Shown here one piece after another: positions 7,151 to 15,158 of a stretch of DNA of 19,529 nt. The translations under genes and the position numbers were made by a program. The DNA comes from Bacillota bacterium (GTDB lineage: Bacteria; Bacillota; Clostridia; Christensenellales; Borkfalkiaceae): contig QAKO01000093.1 in NCBI GenBank assembly GCA_003343765.1, forward strand, positions 1 to 19,529, written 5' to 3'. The notes beneath the pieces were generated by a model, which made no database searches, was not told the DNA's origin, and saw only the letters and a program-made list of their open reading frames with translations. Each line of letters opens with the position of its first letter. The first letter of the stretch is position 1.

Positions 7151-7184
7151 AAAAACCTGCCCTTTGCGAAAAGGGCAGGTTTTT
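7151..7184. terminator. Terminator after the EF-G-like gene
   Basis: A 15-bp perfect stem, AAAAACCTGCCCTTT (7151-7165) with its complement (7170-7184), loop GCGA, ending in five T. The A-run on the left makes it symmetrical, so it could also stop minus-strand transcripts that pass the hairpin at 7236-7267. Confidence 0.9.
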
Positions 7185-7210
7185 ATATGCCAAAAGCCGA
7201 CAACAAAAAA

Positions 7211-7240
7211 CCGACATGATAAAAGCCGACATGATAAAAG
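7211..7240. repeat. Two tandem copies of a 15-bp unit
   Basis: CCGACATGATAAAAG occurs exactly at 7211-7225 and 7226-7240. A partial relative, AAAAGCCGACA, lies just upstream at 7193-7203. The final AAAAG runs into the terminator stem that follows. Probably slippage or small duplication in a short convergent intergenic region. Confidence 0.85.
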
Positions 7241-7267
7241 CCGCAACGCATTCGCGTCGCGGCTTTT
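7236..7267 (-). terminator. Terminator of the second prepilin gene
   Basis: Outer stem AAAAGCCGC (7236-7244) with GCGGCTTTT (7259-7267), continued by a 4-bp inner stem after one A-C mismatch. On the minus strand it is followed by TTTTATCATG. It lies about 22 bp after the stop codon of the prepilin gene ending at 7289. Confidence 0.75.
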
Positions 7268-7288
7268 CGATTGAGGTTCAATATGCGC

Positions 7289-9688
7289 TTACAACTTACA
7301 AGTTTTCATTCCCATAATGATACCTTTACTATTATAATCCGTCACAGCTGCAGTATTCAACGTTACTTTTCCTTCCACAATATTTCCGTTAACCTTCGAA
7401 CCAAAAGCATAAGAATATTTGCGCGTTTGAATTTCTCCTTCTTCATCTTCATAGGATTCTTCTTTCTCTGCAAAATCAAAAACATAATAATATTCACCAT
7501 TGAATTGTTTTAAGCAGAATTTATCTCCTTCTTTACCAAAAGAAATCCACTTCTCAGAACTCAAATCAGCTTGCTCATCCAATTCTTTGTATTGGTCTAA
7601 AGTTACAAAATACCCGTCATAGAAACCTGTTTCATACTTACCATTTTCATCCCAAGAAACATCAGACAAATTGATAATGAATGAATAAGTGCTGTTTTCT
7701 CCTATGCATTGTCCTCCTCTATATATGTACCTTGTTCCCCCAAACAACTGCAAAGCATAAGATTTTGCGTTTTCATCACCCTTTGAAATAACAATCTGAC
7801 CTGAACTATCCTTTTCGATCCCCAAAGACTTATCAACGGCATAAATCAATTGTCCAAGGGTATTATTGGATTCCACAACCCAATCAGGCACCTTACCTGC
7901 TGAAGCACCTGCTAATACAGGCTGTCCAGCAGTACCAACAACCATGCCACTGTTGACAAAATTTCTGATTATCAATGAACACGGCGTAATATTTGGATAT
8001 CTTGTAATATTTCCCAATACTAAAGATACTTGTGCGCCGTAATAAGTACCTGAATACGAACAAGAGTCTACAACCACATTGGCATTTTGCAATCCACCAC
8101 CAACAAATATAGCATTATAATCAATTGCATTCATTATGTTTACACTGCAATCACAATTACGGAAAGTATAGTTATTGACTGTATCCTTCAACCAAGGATA
8201 ATCCAACAATAAATCACAACCAGCCCAATCAATATAAACACCTTCATTCTTTTCTAAAGTTATGAATTGTTGATCATCTTTCATCCCTATATCTACATCA
8301 TCAAAAACTATGTTTGCCCCACCAGTCATATAAGGACACCAGCTGACTTTCTTTTCTCCAATCAAATATTTTACATTATAGAAAGTCGTATTACCTGCGC
8401 CATCCAAAAAAATAGAATCCAATGAATCATTACTTTTTACAGTAAATCCATTCCCGTCAAATTTACCCTGGAAATATGCACTTACCCAACTTCTATCAAT
8501 ATTTATTGTAGATAAATCAATATCATCGATCAGTTTAAAATATCTTGGATTACTTCTCATAATTGAAGATAACTTACCAATATTCATAAACTGCTCTTCC
8601 GTCTGAATTTGATAGGGATTACTTTCTGATCCGTTTCCAAACGCAAAAAGCTTCGCTGTTTCATCACGTTCCTCGTCAGTCATATATTGATCGACACCAA
8701 TTACTGTAATATGAGTGTCCTGTCCCTCTACAAAACTCAATACATACTCAACTTTTGCATTATTCTCAATCGTTATATTCGCTGAATTATTTTCCGCATT
8801 GTCTAAAATATGAATTGCTGTCGTAATTCCTTCGTTATACAACGAAATATTTGAATCATTGGTTGCCGCAGATAAATCTACTTTATCCACTTCCGCACTC
8901 TTCTCTATCACCAATCTTCCTTCTTTCAAAACTATATTGCCTGTAAAAATGCCATAAAAATGATAGGAGTCATTCGCAATAGATTCAATATTCAAAGAAG
9001 TGTTTTCTTCATAGAACGCTGAATCATAAACCACTCCGTCCGGAGCGTTGATCTCTAACGTACCATTCTTAATATTACCAACTCCAATTATTATAGTTGT
9101 GGGATCATTAGAACTGATCGTCAAAGTGTGACCGCCCAAATCCAGTGTTTTTCCATTAAGTGAAAAATAAAATTGAGTTTTTGCCTTAAGTTCGACATTA
9201 CCTGCCAGAACTTGATCACTCGCAAACAAATATTTCGAATAATTTGCTAATGAAGCCGATTGCAGCTGTGTATCCGCATCAATAACACTAACTTCATTTG
9301 TTAATGACTGCAAAACGGAAGTTGTTAAACCCTGATTACAATATTCTTCAGGATAGATTACTTCATTATTGTTTGTATCATAAAGAACAATTACATTTTT
9401 TTCTTGATACCACATAAAATAATGTCCGCTTTTAGTAGCAGAATCCACATTAAACCCAGCCTCAGTCAAAACATCAATAACCTCATTGACTGTTTCAGGT
9501 TCCTCTTCGACAGATGCAGTAGTAAGAATCGTATTCATGTTTTTTACAGTAACCTCATCCGCCGACAGGTTCGCTTTGTCAATCAGCGATGTGAACGTCG
9601 GGATCAGTACCGCCGCCAGAATCGCGATCACCGCAATCACGATCACAAGTTCTACGATCGTAAATGCTCTTTTCAGCTTCTTTGCCAT
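7289..9688 (-). CDS. Large prepilin-like protein with solenoid body, second copy
   Basis: 799 residues. The leader MAKKLKRA, mature start FTIVE and hydrophobic helix (9-33) are nearly identical to the prepilin-like protein at 2447-4684. At DNA level the first 40 or so codons match in roughly nine of ten bases by eye. After about residue 50 only a loose resemblance remains (VKNMNTIL, then HYFMWYQEKNVIVLYD near residue 90), and the bodies are unrelated. The body is Asn/Asp/Ile-rich with strand-turn repeats. It also carries NPYQIQTEEQFMNIG followed by YFKLIDDIDLS (about 370-410), a motif seen in repeat-rich surface adhesins. The coding region is clearly AT-richer than its neighbours, a possible sign of transfer. 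RBS AAGGAG at 9698-9703. Surface exposure through a type IV pilus or type II secretion-like machine is inferred; none is in the window. Confidence 0.8.
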   Translation of the reverse strand: MAKKLKRAFTIVELVIVIAVIAILAAVLIPTFTSLIDKANLSADEVTVKNMNTILTTASVEEEPETVNEVIDVLTEAGFNVDSATKSGHYFMWYQEKNVIVLYDTNNNEVIYPEEYCNQGLTTSVLQSLTNEVSVIDADTQLQSASLANYSKYLFASDQVLAGNVELKAKTQFYFSLNGKTLDLGGHTLTISSNDPTTIIIGVGNIKNGTLEINAPDGVVYDSAFYEENTSLNIESIANDSYHFYGIFTGNIVLKEGRLVIEKSAEVDKVDLSAATNDSNISLYNEGITTAIHILDNAENNSANITIENNAKVEYVLSFVEGQDTHITVIGVDQYMTDEERDETAKLFAFGNGSESNPYQIQTEEQFMNIGKLSSIMRSNPRYFKLIDDIDLSTINIDRSWVSAYFQGKFDGNGFTVKSNDSLDSIFLDGAGNTTFYNVKYLIGEKKVSWCPYMTGGANIVFDDVDIGMKDDQQFITLEKNEGVYIDWAGCDLLLDYPWLKDTVNNYTFRNCDCSVNIMNAIDYNAIFVGGGLQNANVVVDSCSYSGTYYGAQVSLVLGNITRYPNITPCSLIIRNFVNSGMVVGTAGQPVLAGASAGKVPDWVVESNNTLGQLIYAVDKSLGIEKDSSGQIVISKGDENAKSYALQLFGGTRYIYRGGQCIGENSTYSFIINLSDVSWDENGKYETGFYDGYFVTLDQYKELDEQADLSSEKWISFGKEGDKFCLKQFNGEYYYVFDFAEKEESYEDEEGEIQTRKYSYAFGSKVNGNIVEGKVTLNTAAVTDYNSKGIIMGMKTCKL

Positions 9689-9736
9689 ACTTTTACTCTC
9701 CTTTTTGTTTTTTCCGCTTTTTCGCCGTTAAATCGC

Positions 9737-9777
9737 GTCTTTTTTGCTTGTGCAAAAAAGACAGCCGCGGCTGTCTT
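9737..9777 (-). promoter_or_regulatory. Conserved two-hairpin leader of the second prepilin gene
   Basis: On the minus strand, hairpin 1 is the 20-bp palindrome AAGACAGCCGCGGCTGTCTT (9777-9758) followed by more T. Hairpin 2 is GTCTTTTTTGC-ACAA-GCAAAAAAGAC (9762-9737), an 11-bp stem. The two share GTCTT and exclude each other, exactly as at 4729-4768. Relative to that copy, U-A pairs have become G-C on both arms of each hairpin. A short CGATT element follows in both leaders. Confidence 0.6.
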
Positions 9778-9794
9778 GCGGTTATTTCGTGTTT

Positions 9795-9823
9795 ATTCTA
9801 TCACTTTTTCCCGCCAAAATCAA
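9795..9823 (-). promoter_or_regulatory. Promoter of the second prepilin gene
   Basis: Minus-strand -35 TTGATT (9823-9818) and -10 TAGAAT (9800-9795) with a 17-bp spacer, then AAACACGAAA. The block TGATAGAATAARCACGAAA is shared with the first prepilin gene, while the sequence further upstream is not. Confidence 0.72.
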
Positions 9824-9862
9824 CCTAAATCAGTGGAATTTTTGTTATTTTTTACAAAATAT

Positions 9863-11284
9863 TTACATGGAAGGCGTTTTATAAAAATAATAATACATAT
9901 TGTCTTCCCCGCACGGACGCATCCCCGCCGCCTTCAGCGTATACGCCGATACCGTATTCTCTTTATAGCACTTGGCTTCGATTTTTTCCAGACTCAGCTT
10001 CATGAATCCGTACTCCATCATGGCGATCAGCGATTCGCGCGCAAAGCCCCTGCCCTGCCATTCGGGCAGGATCCGCATCCCGATCTCAGCCTCCGACTGA
10101 TACCCGAAATTGTGCAGCACCACTTCGCCTGCCAGCTTCCCTTCAAAATAAATTCCCAGCGGCAACTCGTTCTTTTGCTTGAAATCTTTGCGTACGTCCT
10201 GCAAAAACCACGCATCCGCGGGGTTTTCTTCCGTCGCGTTCTCGCGCCAGTCATACCCCCAGTAACGGTTCAATTCCTCGTCCCGCGCAAGCCGCGCAAA
10301 GTCCGATGCGTCTTCGTCCGCAATCCCCTTCAGCTCCAGCCGCAAGGTCTTGATGTGCGGATAGTCCGATACCGCGTCAAACGTGCGCCTTACCGCCAGA
10401 TTGTATTTGTCCACCACCTGCACCGGCAAATACTGCAATTTCGACTTGCGCAGTCCCGCATCCCCCGAATCGTCTTCTCGGTTGATATATTTCGTTCGCT
10501 CGTTGCAATATTCCTTCGCAAACAACTGCGCCACCGTCGGATACGCTCCCGCTACGCCTCGCTTCGCCTTTTCAATATGCACCACAAGCATGTCCCCGCA
10601 ATATTCGCCCACCGAAAACGCCACCATCTCTCCGCCCGCGCGCAATATCCCGCCAAACAGTCCGAGTTCTTCCATCTTCGGCAGAATCTCAAATACACCC
10701 CGCATCTCCTCCGCCGCCAACGTTTCCTCTTTCTCCGTCTGCACCTTCGCGATCTCCCGCAAAAACGCTTCCGTCTCCGCCCTGTCCGCCACCGTGTACC
10801 GCGCAAACGTATAATCCGGATTGTTCTTCTTGAACTTGTTTACATGATTCCGCTGACCGCTGTATTTCCCGCCCGGATATTGTATAAAATCCTGCGCATT
10901 GTACAGATAATCGCGCCACTTGCGTATGTCCGATACATGCACCTCCGACCCGTACCGCAGTACCAGCCCGCTTAACCGCTCCCGCGGCACCGCCGTAAAA
11001 TGCAACCGTATATAATTCTCCCGACAAAATTTCTCGATCTTCTCCGCGACCCGCTCTTCCGCCGCCGCATCCCCGTCCTTCGATAACGGCCAGTAAAAAT
11101 ATCGGTTCCCTACATACCTGTCACACAATACCAGACATCCCTCTTCTTCCGCGTACATCGTCGATAAGTACTTGTTCCACATGAACAGACTCCCCGCCGA
11201 ATAATTCGATATGTGCGTGCCTTGATTCCGAAAATACGGCAATAATTTCTCTATATCCTTCCGCTCTAATTTCTGTAACTGCAT
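9863..11284 (-). CDS. DUF2156 (LPG synthase C-terminal-like) domain fused to GNAT acetyltransferase
   Basis: 473 residues in two parts. Residues about 5-300 resemble DUF2156, the FemAB/GNAT-like catalytic fold also found at the C-terminus of lysyl-phosphatidylglycerol synthases; the GKYSGQRNHVNKFKKNNPDY segment and the RKSKLQYLP-YNLAVR ending are characteristic. Residues about 312-470 are a RimJ/RimL-type GNAT domain, with the acetyl-CoA loop QGRGFA (410-415), an EAEIGMRILPEWQGRG strand and the usual ENTVSAYTLKAAGM ending. The N-terminal part has no membrane segments, so it is not a full LPG synthase. Aminoacyl- or acyl-transfer to a lipid, peptide or small molecule is possible; substrates are unknown. 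The start at 11284 is supported by AAAGGAAAGG just upstream. No clear terminator separates it from the prepilin gene downstream. Confidence 0.78.
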   Translation of the reverse strand: MQLQKLERKDIEKLLPYFRNQGTHISNYSAGSLFMWNKYLSTMYAEEEGCLVLCDRYVGNRYFYWPLSKDGDAAAEERVAEKIEKFCRENYIRLHFTAVPRERLSGLVLRYGSEVHVSDIRKWRDYLYNAQDFIQYPGGKYSGQRNHVNKFKKNNPDYTFARYTVADRAETEAFLREIAKVQTEKEETLAAEEMRGVFEILPKMEELGLFGGILRAGGEMVAFSVGEYCGDMLVVHIEKAKRGVAGAYPTVAQLFAKEYCNERTKYINREDDSGDAGLRKSKLQYLPVQVVDKYNLAVRRTFDAVSDYPHIKTLRLELKGIADEDASDFARLARDEELNRYWGYDWRENATEENPADAWFLQDVRKDFKQKNELPLGIYFEGKLAGEVVLHNFGYQSEAEIGMRILPEWQGRGFARESLIAMMEYGFMKLSLEKIEAKCYKENTVSAYTLKAAGMRPCGEDNMYYYFYKTPSM

Positions 11285-11358
11285 ACCTTTCCTTTAGTTT
11301 GTTCCCTTTCTCCCGCCGCTATTCCTCGCTCTCTCCACGACGGTGTCTTTTCCGCTCT

Positions 11359-11386
11359 ATTATACCACATCCCGCAGTTTTTTCAA
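11359..11386 (-). promoter_or_regulatory. Promoter of the DUF2156-GNAT gene
   Basis: Minus-strand -35 TTGAAA (11386-11381), a 16-bp spacer and a perfect -10 TATAAT (11364-11359) preceded by TGG, an extended -10. Confidence 0.75.
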
Positions 11387-11423
11387 AACGTCCGACTGCC
11401 ATTTATTTCCTGCAAATCCGCGC

Positions 11424-11458
11424 AAAAAGCCGCCCTTTTCCCTTAAAGGCGGCTTTTT
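11424..11458. terminator. Terminator of the glycosyltransferase gene
   Basis: Stem AAAAAGCCGCC (11424-11434) with GGCGGCTTTTT (11448-11458), extended by TTT/AAA after one bulged C. T-runs occur on both strands. It starts 10 bp past the minus-strand stop codon at 11468. Confidence 0.85.
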
Positions 11459-11467
11459 CGGCGCTTT

Positions 11468-12841
11468 TTATCTCATATTCCCGTTATTCGTATCATCTGT
11501 CCGCTCTTCAGACAAAGATTCCCGCACGGGTGCGGGAATACCCGCGGCGGGTATTTCGCCCACAATGTCCTCCACTTTGGTCGTATCGTCGTGTTCGATC
11601 TTCCGCCACGTCACATGCATGAACAGCGACGCGATCGACAGCGGCACGTCCACCAGATCAAACCACGGAAAAAACAGTACGTAAAACACGAGCTTCGGCT
11701 TCGGACAATGGATCTTCTTCCGTTCGCGCAAAACTACGAAAAATGCAGTCAGAACGCCCTGCAGCCAATACACTCCCAACGCTACCCCGAGCGATTTGAG
11801 TACCGACAGCGTCACATATTCCTCTACAATCCCCTGCCAGCCGCTCGCCGCCGCAACTCCGATAAACGACGCCAGAAACATCGCGATCGCAAGAAGCCCC
11901 GAACACAATCCGTACGGGAATCCGTAAAAAATCATGTCGTAACACGCCCACTTGTTCGTCTTTTTGCGGAATATGCCCGCAATCAGCTTGTACCCGTATG
12001 CAAAAAACGCGTACAGCCGTCCTTTCGCCCAGCGGATACGCTGTTTGAGTACCGTCTTGAACCGCGTAGGCTGTTCATCGTAAAATTCCGCGTCTTCACA
12101 ATACCCGATCCTGCCGCCACGCGATACCACTTCGTACGTGAATTGCGTGTCTTCCGTAAGACACGTCCAGTGCCAGCCGTCCGCCAGCCACTTGCTCTTC
12201 ACCAGATACCCCGTCCCCGCTATGTGCGTCGACGAATGCACCACCTGCCGCGGTCTGTGATACGCAAACGAACTCCTGTAAAAATGAATCCCGTACCCCG
12301 ACGAAATCAGATTCGTCGCAAAATTTTTCGTGTTACGGTACCCGCAAATTACGTCAAATTCATCCGTCGCGAACGCTTTGTTCATTTCCCGCATATAATC
12401 AGGATGAAGAAGATTGTCGGCATCAAAAATAAAAAATCCGTCCGCATAGTCCGCTCCGTAATCGCGCAGAATATTCTTGAATCCGTATTCCAACGCCCAG
12501 CCCTTGCGCGCATGCTTCGGATCGTGCCGCTCATATACGATCGCGCCCTTTTCCCGACAGATCTTCGCCGTTTCATCGTCACAGTTGTCTGCAATCACAA
12601 ATACCGTCACAAGCTCCTTCGGATAATTCTGACCGTGTATGCTGTCCAATAAATTCCCGATCACCTTCTCTTCGTTCCGCGCCGAAATCACCACCGCAAA
12701 CTTGTGAAGCTTTTCCGTATCCTCAAACTTCCGCGCTTTACCGAAAAATCCGATCACCATGTATAAAAATTTGTATAGCGTCAGTACCGTTATCGCCGTC
12801 AGTATGTACTTCAGTACCGTAAATATCGTATCCAGAACCAT
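11468..12841 (-). CDS. Membrane-bound family 2 glycosyltransferase (cellulose-synthase-like)
   Basis: 457 residues. An N-terminal membrane helix (about 10-33) is followed by a cytoplasmic GT-A domain with VVISARNEEKVIGNLLDSI (50-68), DAD (140-142), TED (229-231) and QRIRW (267-271). The D, DxD, ED and QxxRW set marks processive GT2 enzymes, which polymerise sugars such as N-acetylglucosamine or glucose from nucleotide sugars and extrude them. Three or four further membrane helices lie between about 295 and 420. The last 35 residues (from about 423) form a charged cytoplasmic tail with IPAAGIPAP encoded by DNA palindromes. No polysaccharide partner genes are adjacent, so the product cannot be named. 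RBS AAGGCGG precedes the ATG at 12841. Confidence 0.87.
   Translation of the reverse strand: MVLDTIFTVLKYILTAITVLTLYKFLYMVIGFFGKARKFEDTEKLHKFAVVISARNEEKVIGNLLDSIHGQNYPKELVTVFVIADNCDDETAKICREKGAIVYERHDPKHARKGWALEYGFKNILRDYGADYADGFFIFDADNLLHPDYMREMNKAFATDEFDVICGYRNTKNFATNLISSGYGIHFYRSSFAYHRPRQVVHSSTHIAGTGYLVKSKWLADGWHWTCLTEDTQFTYEVVSRGGRIGYCEDAEFYDEQPTRFKTVLKQRIRWAKGRLYAFFAYGYKLIAGIFRKKTNKWACYDMIFYGFPYGLCSGLLAIAMFLASFIGVAAASGWQGIVEEYVTLSVLKSLGVALGVYWLQGVLTAFFVVLRERKKIHCPKPKLVFYVLFFPWFDLVDVPLSIASLFMHVTWRKIEHDDTTKVEDIVGEIPAAGIPAPVRESLSEERTDDTNNGNMR
11518..11554. repeat. Two abutting palindromes inside the glycosyltransferase C-terminal tail
   Basis: ATTCCCGCAC (11518-11527) and its complement (11530-11539) flank GG. 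ATACCCGC (11538-11545) and its complement (11547-11554) flank a single G. They overlap by two bases and encode the tail segment IPAAGIPAP. A short palindromic insertion into a tolerant C-terminal tail is a plausible explanation. Confidence 0.7.
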
Positions 12842-12871
12842 TCCGCCTTTCCCTTGCCGCCGTTTTTTCCC

Positions 12872-12900
12872 ATTATACCCTATCCGCTTTCATTTTACAA
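12872..12900 (-). promoter_or_regulatory. Promoter of the glycosyltransferase gene
   Basis: Minus-strand -35 TTGTAA (12900-12895), a 17-bp spacer and a perfect -10 TATAAT (12877-12872). The start codon is about 30 bp downstream. Confidence 0.75.
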
Positions 12901-12964
12901 GAAAATTCCGAAAATTTTATCTGCTTTCGCAAAAAACTGCTCTCCATAAATTTTTAATCAAATC

Positions 12965-12993
12965 TTGACCTGACGATCTTTTCATGTTATTAT
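12965..12993 (+). promoter_or_regulatory. Promoter of the pyrophosphatase gene
   Basis: TTGACC (12965-12970), a 17-bp spacer and TATTAT (12988-12993). Transcription would begin at about 13000, right at the hairpin that follows. Confidence 0.75.
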
Positions 12994-12999
12994 TAAAAA

Positions 13000-13037
13000 A
13001 AGCGCAAATTTTTCGTTCGAGAAAAATTTGTACGCTT
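13000..13037 (+). other. Hairpin at the 5' end of the pyrophosphatase mRNA
   Basis: AAGCG (13000-13004) pairs with CGCTT (13033-13037) and CAAATTTTTC (13005-13014) with GAAAAATTTG (13021-13030). This leaves a 2-nt bulge (TA) and a 6-nt loop GTTCGA. It ends 4 nt before the AGGGGG ribosome binding site and has no terminator-like tail. It would sit at the extreme 5' end of the transcript. Confidence 0.65.
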
Positions 13038-13051
13038 TGAAGGGGGAAACA

Positions 13052-15136
13052 ATGGAATATGCGATCCTGATCGCTCCCGGCGCCGCTGTCCTGGCGCTCC
13101 TTTTCGCGCTCGTTTTTGCTCGGAAAGTTCTCAAAATGCCCGAAGGCGAACAGACCAAAGGCATTGCCGCGATCATACGCAAAGGCGCCAACGCCTTTTT
13201 GAAACGGCAATACATCGTGGTTGCCGTCTTTTTTGCTTGCGTTTTTGTACTCTTGGGCATTCTCGCCCTCGTCGGATTCGTAGGGCCGTTCATGCCCTTC
13301 GCATTCCTCACCGGCGGATTCTTCTCCGGACTTTCCGGCTTTCTCGGCATGAAGATCGCCACCGCCGCCAACGCCCGTACCGCTACCGCCGCGCAAAACA
13401 GCCTCAACAAAGGTCTGCGCGCCGCGTTCTCCGCCGGAAGCGTCATGGGACTTGTCGTCGTCGGACTCGGACTTTGCGATCTCTCTCTGTGGTATTTCAT
13501 TCTCAAAGGCTTCTATTCGGTCAGCGGCTCCGCTCTCTCCGAAGCCGCTTTCATCTCCACAAATATGATCACCTTCGGCATGGGCGCTTCCTGTATGGCT
13601 CTCTTTGCCCGCGTCGGGGGCGGGATCTTCACCAAAGCCGCTGACGTCGGCGCAGACCTCGTCGGGAAAGTCGAGGAAAATATCCCCGAGGACGATTGCC
13701 GCAATCCCGCCGTCATCGCCGACAACGTCGGCGACAACGTCGGAGACGTCGCCGGCATGGGCGCCGATCTCTATGAATCCTACGTCGGCTCACTCCTGTC
13801 TTCTATGGCGCTCGGCGTCGCCGCAGGCCTCGAATTCTTCGGCGCACTCATCCCCCTCGGCATCGCCGCTATCGGGATCGTGTTCTCCGTCATCGGTACT
13901 TTCTTCGTGCGAACCAAAGAAGGCGCAGGTCAGAAACAGCTCCTGCGCGCTCTCCGCGCAGGCACTTGGTTCGCCGCAGCCGCAACCGCCGCCGCGTCCG
14001 CTCTCTTCCTTTGGGCAGTCGGCTATCCCATCGTCATCGCGCCCGTTCTCATCGGTCTCGCCGCAGGCGTTCTGATCGGTGTCAGTACAGAACTATTCAC
14101 AAGCGCTTCCTATGCCCCCACCAAAAAACTTGCCGATTCCGCCCAGAGCGGCGCAGGCCCCGTCATCATCAACGGAACTGCGCTCGGTATGCTCTCCACC
14201 CTCGCGCCCGTCCTTATCATCGCGGCGGCCGTGCTCGGCTCCTATTACGCTCTCGGCGGAGGCGAATTCGGTATGTTCGGCATCGGCATCGCCGCCGTCG
14301 GTATGCTCTCCACTTTAGGCATCACTCTCTCCACCGACGCCTACGGCCCCGTCGCCGATAACGCAGGCGGCATCGCCCAAATGTCCGGCATGGACGAAAC
14401 CGTCCGCCGACGCACCGACGCTCTCGACTCTCTCGGCAATACCACCGCCGCCACGGGCAAAGGCTTCGCCATCGGCTCCGCTATGCTCACCGCCCTCGCC
14501 CTGCTTTCTTCTTTCTATGTGCAGGTTCAGACGCTCGTCAAAGAAAACGGACTGGATTTTCAGTTCTCTCTTAATGTTACCAACCCCGTCGTTCTCATCG
14601 GCGTCTTCGTCGGCGCCATGCTGCCCTTCCTATTCTCGGCTTTAACCATGTCCGCCGTCGGAAAAAGTGCGCAACGCGTCGTTCTCGAAGTGCGCGCACA
14701 ATTCGCCCGCAATAAGGGGATCCTGCTCGGCACAAGCGAACCCGATTACAAAAATTGCGTCACCATCTGCACAAAGTCCGCTCAAAAACAAATGATTCTC
14801 CCCGCCGTCATCGCCGTTCTCTCACCTCTTGTCGCCGGTTTCTTTCTCGGCGCCAACGGTGTCATGGGTCTTCTGCTCGGTTCTTCCGTCACGGGTTTTC
14901 TGCTCGCAGTCTTCATGAGCAACAGCGGCGGCGCCTGGGATAACGCGAAAAAATACATTGAGGACGGCAACTTCGGCGGCAAAGGCAGCCCCGCCCATAA
15001 GGCCGCCGTCATCGGCGATACCGTCGGCGATCCGTTCAAGGACACTTCCGGCCCTTCCATCAATATTCTCATCAAACTCATCTCTGTCGTCGCCATCGTC
15101 TTTGCCCAGGTCATTCTCACTATCGGAATCCTTTGA
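13052..15136 (+). CDS. hppA: Membrane-bound ion-translocating pyrophosphatase, K+-dependent type
   Basis: 694 residues with about 16 membrane helices. It couples PPi hydrolysis to H+ or Na+ export across the cytoplasmic membrane. Signature motifs are DVGADLVGKVE-NIPEDD (near 197-213), IADNVGDNVGDVAGMGADL (near 219-237), GNTTAATGKG (near 461) and the C-terminal GDTVGDPFKDTSGPS. Ala after GNTT is the established marker of the K+-dependent subfamily, where K+-independent enzymes have Lys. Whether it pumps Na+, H+ or both cannot be settled from these motifs. One oddity is EDDCRNPA, with Cys where Pro is usual. The start at ATG 13052 follows AGGGGG (13041-13046); an in-frame TTG at 13028 lies inside the leader hairpin and is less likely. 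Confidence 0.93.
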   Translation: MEYAILIAPGAAVLALLFALVFARKVLKMPEGEQTKGIAAIIRKGANAFLKRQYIVVAVFFACVFVLLGILALVGFVGPFMPFAFLTGGFFSGLSGFLGMKIATAANARTATAAQNSLNKGLRAAFSAGSVMGLVVVGLGLCDLSLWYFILKGFYSVSGSALSEAAFISTNMITFGMGASCMALFARVGGGIFTKAADVGADLVGKVEENIPEDDCRNPAVIADNVGDNVGDVAGMGADLYESYVGSLLSSMALGVAAGLEFFGALIPLGIAAIGIVFSVIGTFFVRTKEGAGQKQLLRALRAGTWFAAAATAAASALFLWAVGYPIVIAPVLIGLAAGVLIGVSTELFTSASYAPTKKLADSAQSGAGPVIINGTALGMLSTLAPVLIIAAAVLGSYYALGGGEFGMFGIGIAAVGMLSTLGITLSTDAYGPVADNAGGIAQMSGMDETVRRRTDALDSLGNTTAATGKGFAIGSAMLTALALLSSFYVQVQTLVKENGLDFQFSLNVTNPVVLIGVFVGAMLPFLFSALTMSAVGKSAQRVVLEVRAQFARNKGILLGTSEPDYKNCVTICTKSAQKQMILPAVIAVLSPLVAGFFLGANGVMGLLLGSSVTGFLLAVFMSNSGGAWDNAKKYIEDGNFGGKGSPAHKAAVIGDTVGDPFKDTSGPSINILIKLISVVAIVFAQVILTIGIL

Positions 15137-15158
15137 TCTCTTGCCCGCGCAAAAAAAC

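Noticed and set aside
7211..7240. CRISPR-like direct repeats
   Set aside because: Only two adjoining 15-bp copies without spacers; a simple tandem duplication.
9404..10975. Long plus-strand open frame opposite the prepilin start and the GNAT fusion
   Set aside because: The product is Arg/His/Leu-rich with no domain, and the minus-strand genes there have clear families, starts and promoters.
11591..12652. 353-codon plus-strand frame opposite the glycosyltransferase
   Set aside because: Arg-rich shadow product; the minus strand carries intact GT2 motifs.
13028..13051. Upstream TTG start for the pyrophosphatase
   Set aside because: It lies in the leader hairpin, upstream of the AGGGGG ribosome binding site; ATG 13052 fits the family start.
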